Shown: piece by piece, positions 51,023 through 62,720 of the stretch
Layout: every line of letters starts with the position of its first letter
How positions within the stretch are numbered: the stretch's first letter is position 1
DNA from: Musa acuminata AAA Group
Taxonomy: Eukaryota > Streptophyta > Magnoliopsida > Zingiberales > Musaceae
Direction: 5' to 3'
Length of the DNA: 64,000 bases
NCBI RefSeq assembly: GCF_036884655.1
Contig: NC_088348.1
Coordinates: 28,923,501-28,987,500 of the forward strand
Notes under the pieces: model-generated
The model's database searches: none
What the model saw: only the letters and a program-made list of their open reading frames with translations
What the model was told of the DNA's origin: nothing
Made by a program: the position numbers and the translations under genes

Positions 51023-52090
51023 AAGGCACCAAAGAACCACTATCCTGTGGGCTATAAATGAGTGGGACAATATTTTGTGGGCCACACGCACAGGTCAAAA
51101 TAAGGTGGGTCCACAGCTCCTCTTCTTCAATCAGGACTCCAGCCGAGGCATCACACCAGTACCAAACTCAAGTCTAAATGTACTCACTGTACCCCTCCTT
51201 GAGCCTCCTCCATTTTTGTTATCCTATGCGCGTAGGGTGGAGGTTTTTGTTTTCTTTTAATTGAAGCAACACCATGAGAAAGGGTGTGCAGGTCATTGAT
51301 ACGTTGGAAGAAGACCTATAAATTTCATGATTAAATGTGATAAGATCATACTGATTATTTTTGCAAGAAGACCTAAAAAAAAGTTTATTAAAACCTTTGG
51401 GACTATTTTGGGTATATAAGTTGATACAGAGAATAATGTTGATCAAATATATGGTCTCTGTTTAAAAAAAATATTTATTGCTCGCATAGAGAAAAATGTC
51501 AAGTGAAGATTATTAAAGGTAATTAAGTGTTGTCTCTTTCTAGAATATTTATTTTCTCTTTATAATCAGATATAAAAGTTTATTTTTAGCACAGAGATAT
51601 CATTTTTCACTTCTCATACTCATACTTTATCTTTCTCGAATTACTAACTTGGGCATTAGAGAGATCGGCTTAGAAAACCTCTCTCGATCTCAATATTCAT
51701 GCTAGTGGCACTTTAGGATTTTGACGTTTTCACTTTAGCAGCACCTTGAACAACCTTGTGTGCACATGAGTTTAAATCGCATCGAGTTGGTCAAGATATC
51801 AATAACATCTTTCTATAATATTTTTGACACTAGAAAGAGGACTCAATGTCAATGAAATGCTCACCCATCAATTCTCTTAATAAATGCCCGAGCAAAGAGT
51901 TTTTACCATAAACTAATATAGTACTTTCACATAGGGGATAGTAGCCACTATTTTTGCATATTGGTGCATCTATCTCAGAACAAATAATAATGAGATATTA
52001 GTACCTATTCAACAACCCAAATCTCTCATCCCTAGGGACGGCCTCGAGCCACCTATTTATTCTCATTGAAGTGTTTTTAAACCTCACTCA
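46116..52090. other. Intergenic, no gene seen
   Basis: AT-rich DNA. A (CT)n run of about 43 bases lies at 50978-51020. The 141-codon minus-strand frame at 47343-47768 and others show no domain or coding composition. Short ATAA/TTTA runs occur near 49655-49684. No RNA gene was recognised. Confidence 0.5.
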
Positions 52091-52099
52091 TTGAGTACA

Positions 52100-54060
52100 T
52101 ATGCTAACATATATGAGACAAGTCATTGCTTCACTTTTTCCCTAATTGGCTTAATAAATAGTGTCACTAGCTCACCTACGGTCCATGGCTCCATCGCCAC
52201 TAGGTTTCTTGATTAAGCACAATGCCAACATCTAAGGAGTGTGCGAGGCCTCTCAAACCATTGGTCAAGGAGACACTTCAGTCCATGATCGTGGAATTCA
52301 ACATACCGCATTAGCCTTAATCTACCTTTCTTAAATCCGAAGCCAAATCAATGAACTTGACCGAGGACTTCTTGTGAATCCCACTATAATAAATGGATTG
52401 ACATTTGGAAGAGATGCAATAATAGCTCTGGCAGTCAAGAGGGGAAGCATTGGTTGACCCTACCTTGGGTTAATCACTGTTCAACCAAAAATCAAAGAGG
52501 AATCAATTTCAATGAGCTTTTATCTCGAAGGTGTTTAATGATAATGCCAATCTAATCTAGCATATTTTAGCTTTCCACACCTATATATTATTATATGACA
52601 TCTCGGATATTCTAATGTGTCACAGCTTCCGGGCCATGTTAAGAGGCTAGCACAAGAAGAGTACACTCGTTTGAAGTCGCTTTCCATTTACTATTTTCCT
52701 TAGTTGGGGAGAGAGTTTATACTTCCCTTTTTTGATAACATATGCTCTCAGCCTTCAGTAATAACACTCCTCGAACTTAGGCAGGTGGAGAAAGAAACGC
52801 TCATGGACTTTGTCAATCAGTGTGCAAATGAGATCTTAGACATGGTAGATGCTCAAAGCAAGACGGGTCATGATCAGCTCTGACCCTAAAATCACTTTGA
52901 TGAAAGAGAAATAAACGACCTGAGCTACCTTACCCGAGTTGACTACTTTAAATATGACTAAAATTGAAGTCTTCCTCCAAATAAAATAGAAATGACTCTT
53001 ATGAATCTCTCAACCAATGAAGACCCGTGACAAAAAAAGATAAGTTCAAATACTATCAGTTTCATCAAGATTATAGCTACGACACTGAAGAATGTCGCAA
53101 CTTGAAAGAGTAAATCGAAGTGCTTATATGTTAGAGACATCTTAAGTGGTTAATTGGAAAGTAACGAGAACCCTTACCACACCCTTAGAAGCCAATAGAG
53201 AGATACATTGATACCATTATTGGTAGATCCACCTTAGAGAGACACCTCCTTGGCCTATAAAGCTTATGCCCAAGCTATTACTAAAAAAGTATACGAGGAT
53301 GAAGGGTGACTCAAAAATAATCTTTAAAGAGGAAGAGGTAGAGTACTTTGATCGAATCATAATGATGTCTTAGTGGTCTTTGTGAGCATGATCAATGCCC
53401 AAAAGAAGAGAGTCATTATCGACATAAATAGGTTAGTTATTATCCTCTACTTTGATGTTTTTCGTAAATTTAGACAATCAGCTAACGATCTTACTACAAT
53501 GACTTTTTTGTTAATAGGGTTCACCGATGACTCCATCTTGTCTCTCAAGATTGTGAGTCTATATATCACTTTCTTGATATGAGTTATGTTCCAAAACAAT
53601 ATTGATTAAGTTCATGAGAGTGAATATACCCTCGATGTATAATACGATTATAGGTTGACCCACACTGAATAGATTGAGGGCAGTAGTATTGACTTATTAC
53701 ATGACGATAAAGTTTCTAATGAGGACTGAGATTGAAAAACTAAAAAATAATCTAAGAGAGTCGTGCTACTACTACTTAATGATAGTATCCATACTAAAGA
53801 AAACCTAACCCAAGGTACCACCCATAAACTCATAAGACTTGGTCAAATCTACCTTATATATCAAGTAGATAAAGTCAAGACAAAGCTCCACTCAACCAAA
53901 TTATCATGGTCGGGATGACCCTTCCCTAGAAGAGTCGGGTGTAGCTTATCAATTATTTTTTTGGAGAATTTTGCTCTATTTGCATAGTCACCGAAAGACA
54001 TATCGAGAATCTACCCTAACATAGCTCAACATTACTTGGACATTTCAAGGCTTCATAAGT
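52100..54060 (+). mobile_element. Decayed Ty3/gypsy retrotransposon, gag to start of RT
   Basis: Reading across frames in order gives a gag part (LLYDISDILMCHSFRAMLRG near 52590, then YTRLKSL, and METLMDFVNQCANEILD-like residues near 52790), a protease-like part near 53360-53580 (VSMINAQKKRVIIDI, FDVFRKFR, LIGFTDDSI), the linker MYNTIIG-PTLNRLRAVVLTY near 53635, and an ALFA-SPKDISRI segment near 53970 that fits the FAWxxxDMPGI start of gypsy RT. Many stops and shifts show it is inactive. The start at about 52100 is a guess and no LTRs were found. Confidence 0.75.
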
Positions 54061-54177
54061 TTATGTTTGATCTCTAATAAATATTTAATGATGAGGTAGA
54101 CAAGTTTTATTAGGAGTAGGGTTTATTACCAACTTATAGTATTTCTAATAGATCGCCAACGTTATATTCATTAAAAA

Positions 54178-54181
<4 letters not shown>

Positions 54182-54232
<51 letters not shown>

Positions 54233-54480
54233 CTATTGATTAGAGAATGATTGATTAGAATATTATTACTTGATATGATAATTACTAAATCTATTGATTA
54301 TAAATAAGATGTTAATCGCTCCTCTAACTGTGACCAGAATAGATTAACTCCATTATTTTTCATAATCAAAATGATTCACTGTGCTAGACGATAAAATTTT
54401 TATGAGATTTGTCGGTGAGACTGGGAGTTGGCATATTATTCCATGATTAGTACATTATTCCCATAAATGTCAGGTTCAAG

Positions 54481-54518
<38 letters not shown>
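54182..54518. repeat. (TA)n microsatellites
   Basis: A TA run of about 49 bases (54182-54230) and another of about 34 bases (54485-54518) just after the gypsy relic. Sequence between them is AT-rich and without a gene. Confidence 0.9.
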
Positions 54519-54522
<4 letters not shown>

Positions 54523-54699
54523 GTAATGAAAATAAAAAAAGAAAATGTGAGATTCTACTTGGAATTTTAGGGAGTTGTGCAATGAATGGAAAGTTGAGAT
54601 GGGATGATGGCGACGTTCGAGTGGGCGGCCAAACAACCTGACTCTTCATATTTATCTATTTAATATATATATATACTATATCTATATATATTACATAAG

Positions 54700-55436
54700 T
54701 GTATAAATGGTGGAAAGCATATACTTCTCCTTACTCCACGCGCACAACCGGACGTGGCCCACCGGGACGCACGAAGTTAATGAGAGTTGGCGGCGCTCAC
54801 CTGTCCCAGCTCAGACACGCAACATCCTTTCCCCTTTCTCCTATGGAAAGCCACGTGGGCCACCCAGGTGTCAGGCTGATGTCTGATTCCCAACGAAGGT
54901 GTTTTCTGTCCTTTTCTTTGACACTGAATCATTCATTGCGTTTCTGGCTCTCTCCAGATACTTACGCATTTCACCAAATATGCCAACGTACCGGATGGGT
55001 CCCACTTGAGTGCTGCATCGCGGTTCGCGCTTTTTCTCAAATTAAAGCGGAGGGAACCGTGCGGGTGCGTCGAGATCGAGTATGCCTTCTGTATTCCTGT
55101 CTCTCCACTTCACGGAATGGACGCGACCGAGACCAGAAAGCGCCTCACTCCTCCTCCTCCGCCACTTCTCCGCCCTTGACTCGTAGGCAACAATCCATCG
55201 CAGCTTTCTTCCTACAGAGAGAAGAAAACCGACCCCTAAAGTAACCTCCACCAGCCCCATCTCACTGTTCTTATCGGGAAGCGGCATCCTTCGAGAAGAC
55301 TCGAATTGTTTTGGGAGTCCTACATCGGCTTGGTTCTCTTCTCCGTGCGAGCGGTTGAGACCTTCTGATATACCCAAACCTCCTTTGCGGGGAGGTCCCC
55401 TCTTCCTTCTGGTTTCATGGTTGCTTCCTCTTCCTT
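54700..55436 (+). other. Upstream region and leader of the DUF707 gene
   Basis: GC rises from about 54720 toward the start codon, as expected for a promoter and leader. It contains a 181-codon frame (54699-55244) that has no recognisable domain and reads as low-complexity, so I do not call it. An upstream ATG at 55417 lies 20 bases before the proposed start, in another frame. Confidence 0.4.
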
Positions 55437-58400
55437 ATGGTGAGGAACTCTCTCATCTCTCGTCTCTTCGCGACAGCTTCTTATGATTTTCAAATTTGTG
55501 GTTTTGATCCAAAGATCATTTCTTTATGGTGGGTTTGTGGGTTTCTTTTCCGGAGTGGTATCTGTTTTGTTGCAGACTTTGTTGGAGTTTTGTGTCTGAT
55601 GAAGTCATCCAACTTGCTTGTCTTGCCTTTTATTGGAGCTGCTTGATTTCATCTCTTAGATATTTGTTATTCTATTTATTAAAAATTGCATCTTTTTAGA
55701 AGAATTTCTGTTTAGATTTTATTTTATTTTCTGTTGTTAACATTTGTAAATTGATTTTATTGCCTCATTCGGAATTTTTGGGGTAATGTTTTTTCACATT
55801 CTTTTTTATGGGATTTCCGTTGTTATAAACGAATCATTTCTTCTCAAAAAAAAAAGAAAAAAGAAGAAAATCCCAGTAGCTCTAACTCTCGTGCATGAAA
55901 TTGTCATTTGGATTTCGTAGATGAACGATTTTGCCTATGTGTTTTAAACACTTGGATCATATTTTGCGTTGACAGTGGCTTTTATGGATAATTTTGCGAC
56001 ATGTATCGTAAAGAAGTATGTGAGGAAGTGAACTATCAAATCTGTCAAAGCACATATTTGGTCTGTTCAATTCTTGAGACATAAGACTATATTGATGACT
56101 TGATTGAGGAATGCCTCATGTTTATTTTCTTTATTTTTTTCCCTTTTACGTGTGCGATTTGGTTCGATTTTTTCATGATGTTATTTTTATCGCTTTCCTT
56201 TTTGTGTGTAAAGAGAACTATGTAAATTAATTTCTTCCTTTACCTTTTCAAAAACTTCCTGCAGGGTCCTCTTGTAACCGATCCCTCAAGTCGGAGATTA
56301 TGCTTTTGTAGCATCTCCCATGCAGCTGCTTTCCTATGTTTTGTGTTCATCCTTGGGACCTCCTTTGTTGTATTTGATTATGAGGAGGTATGATACGTTT
56401 TCCAACTTTGTTTTTGTTTTTTCTTATATTTTAACATCCAGTGATTTATAGTCTTAAATTTAGCTGACTATTTCTTTTTTTCATACTGAAAGACTTCTGA
56501 TATATAATTTTGTTTATTAATGACCATGAACTTCTCCTTATAACTTTAGTATTTAAATCAGACAATAATATTTTGGTGTGCTCCTCTGCCTTTAAAGGCT
56601 GTGGATATAGCAACATCATGGTCTTCTGTGTAGCAATCATATAAGACTTCTATGCTTTTATTAAATTTATTTTTTATGTTATGTTATGGGAGAAGCATAT
56701 TCTTAGTCATTAATACCAAGTTATTCACTAACTACTTGCCTTTGTAAATTGTAATATTGTAATTTTATGGACATAATGTTTTTTTCCTTATTGCAGAAAG
56801 TGTCGACTGGGGCATCAACTGACTTTGTAGGGATAACTCGAGGCACATCAGAGATTGGCCTATCAAACTTGCAGGCCCGTCAAGCTGATTCATGGTCTCA
56901 TGACACCAATTTGGGGACCACCGGGTTCAACTCATGCAAGGTTATTAGCTACGGTGCTGGCTTTGAATCTGTTGAGCATGTTTCACATGAAAAATCATAC
57001 TTTCTTTGTCATTTATACCCTTGTATAAATAAATATTTTACTTTATGTTCTTATGATTTCAGTGTTAATGATTTTCAGCGTACATGCATATCTTCGGGAA
57101 GTGAACCATTGCCAAAAGGAATTGTTTGCCAGACATCAGACATGGAAATGGTGCCTCTATGGGGTCCTCCAAATGGAAAGGTGTACTACATATTTATCTC
57201 ATAGTTTTATCATCTTGTTACCTAGCTGTTGAGTGTAAGATCGTTCAAGGTATTAACCAGGGATTAGTTTTTCCAAATGGTGGATCCTGGTAATGTTCTG
57301 ACAGGATCTGTATATGCTGGCATTATTTGTAACGGGTCTGTGCTAACTAGCACAAGTTCAATACCTGACAAAAGGAGTTCTAAGACACCATTCCGCCATA
57401 ATGGAGCACAATTCATGTTGCACAAACACTAGGATGATAATGTGCAATTTTTGGGATCAATATATTGTCTGTATCTATCAGCCATCATCTTTGAATTTTG
57501 GGTAGGCCATTGTGTTGTGCAATTGCAGAAATCTGGACTGCAGCAAAAAGTATCTGTTCTATGAGACTTGTAGTTAACTGTGATTCTGTCGAAGAAGATA
57601 TGATCTCTATTTTGAATAAATTGTATATCACATTTATGTTGAAGTTTACTGTGATGACGTCTATTCTTGCAAATTTTGGGAACAGGAAAATAACATTTTG
57701 CAAAAGAGCTTATTGGCGATGCCAGTTGGAATTAAACAAAAGGAAATTGTAAATCAAATCATAATCAAGGTAAAATAAATCACTGTCTCATGAATCTTTT
57801 TCTTGTTCAAATTATTTAAATGGTTATAGTTTTAGCCAAATTCTTTATCTGTATTCTAGTTTGCTTCCAGTGACTTCACTATAATTCTTTTTCACTACGA
57901 TGGTGTTGTTGATGAATGGAAAGACTTACAATGGAGTGGCAGTGCTTTACATATTTCTGCAATCAATCAAACAAAATGGTAATTTATTGTTCCCAAAATA
58001 TAGCTGAAATTATACACTTGAGGTGTGTAGCTCATTGGAAAAACAATAATATGTTTTGCAGGTGGTTTGCTAAACGCTTTTTACATCCAGACATAGTTGC
58101 ACCATACAAGTATGTCTTCCTATGGGATGAGGATCTTGAAGTGGAAAATTTTCATCCTGAAAAGTCAGTGTTTGTTCTTCACCATTTCTTTGTTCAGGAT
58201 ATGAAAACTAGAATTGTATCAGGATCTTAATGGTTGAAACTTTATTCCTAGTTTAAACGACAGATGTGATTTTAGAGAACTGAGAAATTTACATTGAATT
58301 GTCATATAGTACTGGTTAACTGGAGCTTCTTGTCATTGACTTGAGTTCTTGAAGCTTCTTGACTTGAGCATTTGTAATGGACTTTGAAACTTTATGAATA

Positions 58401-61400
58401 GCTTAAGTCCATGTTGTATGGCTTGGATTAATTTGTTCAGTAGTTGTACTTGGCTGTCGTTTAACTCCTGCAGATACTTAACAATTGTTGAAAGGGAAGG
58501 CTTGGAGATATCACAGCCTGCACTTGAGCCAGCGAAATCTAGGATTCACCATCAGATTACTGTTCGTTCAAGGAAAGGAGATGTACACAGGTGCTGTTGT
58601 GTCCCCAGTAGAACTGATCAATACTATGCTATTTATTTTGTTGCAAGTGGAATCTATTCCATACTTCTGGTATGTGATGTCTACTTCTCATAGCATTGGC
58701 AATCATGAGAATAATTTGTTTGAAAAACAGAAGGATGTACAAGTTCAATGGTGGCAGCAAATGTTACCAGAACAGTAGTGCTCCTCCGTGCACTGGGTGA
58801 GCTTCCTTTTTCCTGAATGCGTATTTGTTGAATTTGGATATCTAATCAGTCATATTGATATACTTTTAATTTTTCTATTGAAACAAAGACTATCCTTCAT
58901 CCTTTAGTGAAGTTAGTTTGGGTTAAATATGATAACTATTTTAAATTTATGGTCTGTGACCTTCATAATCGTACAGGGAATGGTCATTTTGTCTTGATCT
59001 TATCCTGATAAGTAAAACATAAAACTTTGAGTGGACCTTTTTGGATATTTGCTAATTTCATTGCACATGATAGACAAAGAGGTTGCAGGGGATATGTATG
59101 TATAGTTACACGGTTTGCATAATCAATATTGCTTCTGTTGACATTTTACATAATTTAATCTGTTCGTGACTACCAAACTCATAAGTGGACACGCAGAACA
59201 TATTCAACATAGGTTATTACTTGTATATGATCATGTAAATTTGTGTGACAACTAAACCAAACTCCAATGTGTTGACCCCATTCTTGGATTATAGTTGAAG
59301 ATGTGAATTTCATCTTTCTCTGACTTTGTATTTTGTAATCTAAAAAACTGAAATTTAATTGTGATGCTGGACTGGGAGAAGAAGCTGAAGCAGCTATTTC
59401 TAGGAGAACTTCACAAAATAAAATTCTTTCTCTGACAGTTCAATAAATAGTGCTTTCCTTCACTGCTGACAGATTTACTTACTGCAGGTGGGTAGAACTG
59501 ATGGCCCCCGTCTTCTCAAGAGCTGCCTGGCGTTGTGCATGGCATATGATTCAAGTCTGTTAAAATGCTTTAGTTCTTTATGTGAATTATGTTTTGCATG
59601 CATCTCTCTAATTCTACTATTATGTTCTTTGGGGTTTCTACATACCTATCCTTGTGAAGTTTAAAAATAGTGTAATTCCTCTTACAAATTCTATCTTAAG
59701 TTCCTTACGTATTGAGATATTCCATACGTGCTCCTCAGTCCAAAAGCTCAATGTATTATGTAAGCCACTACTAATTGCAGCTACAAGTAATTTGATTTCG
59801 AAAATGTATAAACATATGGAATATCTTAAAAATTCTTACCAACATGAAATTCTCATAGAAAAGTATGTTCTAAGGGTATCAACATCAACTAGAGTTTCAA
59901 TTAACAGCCAAATGACAGTCAACTGATGGAGATTAACTATCAAAACATATTTACGAGGTTTTATGTTTGTGCAGATGCATATGCTTAATTTAATTTTGTG
60001 GGATAAATATGGAAGTCATTGACTTTAGAGGCATATATAAAATTTTTTTGCTATATTGTTTATGCAGAGTTTTGTCAAAATTTTGTTTTCGGAAACAACT
60101 ATTTGGTTCTCATATCATTGCCATATAATGAGATCTAATGTGACTCTGGAATATATTTGTATAAACAATGCAAGACACAACTCTTTGACTATGTTTCATG
60201 ATATATTTTGTCTTCATACTGAAATATAATAAATAATCCTTTTCTTTGTCATGTTTCTTTGTAGAGTGACTTGATTCATGCATGGGGTCTTGATATGAAA
60301 CTTGGTTACTGTGCTCAGGTAAAATTCCCATATACAGGAACAGTGTTTTCAAATATTTCTTGTCAATAAGACATCTAAGAAAAATCTTGATAGGGTGATC
60401 GGAGCAAAAATGTTGGAGTGGTGGACAGTGAATACATAGTTCATAAGGGATTGCCTACACTTGGTTGGTTTGACGATAAGACGGTAAGTTCTTGATTTTG
60501 AAGAGACCAACATGACAAATTTCCTTTTATTTTAACACGAAGACTTGAATTCTATTTTATTATATTATTATGCTTAAGCCATCCCCATTCCCCATGTTCC
60601 CTACTACTTTTTTATAGTGAAAACTATCCTGCCTTCAATTTGGATATAGGCTTGTGGCGCAAATGATGAAATCTCTATGTTTTGTGTTATTTTTCTCTCT
60701 TTACTATTCTTTAAATGGTATATGCTAGTCTATGCACCACAACACTTGACATATATAGATAGACATATGACCATCATGTTTCCTTGCTTTTATTTCCTTT
60801 TTTCCATTAAGTCCCATTAGATTAGAGCAGTTGTAGTTGGTTGATGTAGGATTTACAAACCAAATCTCTCAGCTACTCTCTCTCCTCCATGTCTGCTCAA
60901 CATTCCTTGGTCGTGTGTGTTCTGAATTCATGTCAAGGATGATGAACTAAAATGTAAATTGCTTGCGATCTTGAGTTAAGGATTTTTAAATTTTTCAACA
61001 AGCACATATATCTGGAGCAGATATATAATCTGGCATGATCTGTGTGGTTGCACATGTTATTTTACCATACACCTGGAAATTGTTCCAAATGCCTCGTGAA
61101 CTATTCGGCTCTTCAGTTTTTCTTTTTTTAATCTCGAAGATGCAATGACCAAGTATTATACTTTGTTTCATGTCTAAGTCTTCATTACGGAGAACTGGTC
61201 AGGTTCTCATGCCTTTTCCAAATTATAGTTATTTTGACCCTTCTGACTCATAGATTTGTACTTGACAGGTATCTTCTGAAAGACCTGCTGCCAACAACAG
61301 ATATGCGGTAAGTAATTGCATTCGCCATATTGCTTCTGGTCACCTTTTTGATGATATATTCAAGCACCTACTACTATTTGATATTCTATTACTACCGTCT

Positions 61401-61591
61401 TGGACAAATAAGGCCCATCTTTCTTTTCTGCTTTCTTTATCCTAATTTGATTCGATCGAGCTATTTTGCAGGTGAGGCAGCGATCTTATGTTGAATCAGA
61501 GATCTTCAGGAAAAGATGGCAGAAGGCTGTATCAGAAGATAATTGCTGGTCCGATCCATACCCTGAACCTAAGACAAACCCTGGACAATAG
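55437..61591 (+). CDS. DUF707 family protein, probable Golgi or ER type II membrane protein, 14 exons
   Basis: Proposed exons: 55437-55439, 56265-56387, 56797-56940, 57079-57180, 57686-57769, 57860-57978, 58062-58163, 58474-58590, 58731-58796, 59488-59554, 60265-60318, 60394-60483, 61269-61307 and 61472-61591. All are GT-AG and in phase, giving 409 residues. A membrane anchor (ISHAAAFLCFVFILGTSFVV) lies near residues 20-38. DUF707 blocks follow: VPLWGPPNGK, LLAMPVGIKQKEIVNQII, FTIILFHYDGVVDEW, then WWFAKRFLHPDIV, YKYVFLWDEDLEVENF, CTGWVELMAPVFSRAAWRC, AWGLDMKLGYCAQGDRSKNV and the ending FRKRWQKAVSEDNCW. The DEDLEV block near 210 recalls the DxD of nucleotide-sugar transferases, but no activity is established that I know of. 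The start is the least certain part: the frame of exon 2 has no ATG, and ATG 55437-55439 immediately before a GTGAGG donor supplies one in phase. Confidence 0.88.
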
Positions 61592-62720
61592 CACTAAACT
61601 TGCAACATAAGCTAACTCAAACAATTTAAGTACAAATTAGTTAACCACACTATACAGTTCACTGTCAAGCTCGACACATGGAGAGTTGTCATCAGCTGCC
61701 ATGACGAAATCAATCACGATAAAAAAATGTCTCAAGTAAAGCTGCCCTCTGTTTCAGAGTCATAGCAACAAATGTATAGCTCAATCCTCTAATAATGTTT
61801 TCAATTCTTTGTCAATGATAATAGATTATAGATGTATGTTTTTTATTCTTTCATTTAACATGACTGGCCTGTAATTTCTATTTTATAGTCAGTCTGAGCT
61901 GCCTCATCACTTTAATGTACTGAGGGTACTTCTCCTGTCTTGAGATCAATGCAGTATTCTTGAACAATTCCCAAAACCACCAGTCTTTTATGCTTCAAAG
62001 TTTTCTCTCCTGGGAAGATGATGTTTTCCAAAGCCACTCCTGTTGAACTTTCTGATAGCAGGAAACCTTCGTGTGAGATGATTGATATAACCAGTAGGGT
62101 TATACTTTTACATTACTAATTTCATGCCTCTATTTTTCAGTAAATTTGTACTAAATCTGTCATGGTGTGAATTCACTTACCATGGTTAAGATTTGGAGAA
62201 GGCAATAATATTCTGGGAACACCTTGAGGAATTCACCAAAGTCTTTATGACATGTGACTCTTTCATCAAATGTTTCCATGAGTCTAGGTTTTGTTATGAC
62301 CTATTTGGCATCTGCAGGAAGAAAGCTTACCTATAACTTGTATGTAAAGGATTCATATGCTTGATTTTGTTCATCATTTATTTACTTGTGGATTGGAGTA
62401 CATATCATGCCATCATCCTTGTAATCTTGTGAGCATCAGATGCACATTCCACAAACCCATAGGTGCAATTGGGAAAATAAAAAACCACAAAATTGGTCTG
62501 TCTTTATAACATACATTTTCCTTTTTCTCTTCTCCTCATCTTCTGCATCATGTTTCTAAATGATCACAAATACAAGAAAACCAAGCTTGTTGCAGAATTA
62601 TATTCAGCCTTGACTCATCATAGAATTCACCAACACAGGGATTGCAGAGAAACACACATTCAGGAGGAAAGAAGAATTTTCCAGGAGAGCAAAAACAGAA
62701 CAAGGGTTAAGAGTTTGGGG
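61592..62720. other. Intergenic between convergent DUF707 and PIN genes
   Basis: The two genes converge here, so this holds both 3' flanks. AT-rich, no repeats of note. The plus-strand frame at 62493-62822 overlaps the PIN last exon in antisense and is not called. Confidence 0.5.

Noticed and set aside
54699..55244. 181-codon frame upstream of the DUF707 gene
   Set aside because: No domain, mixed composition, and it lies in the promoter or leader of a well-supported gene.
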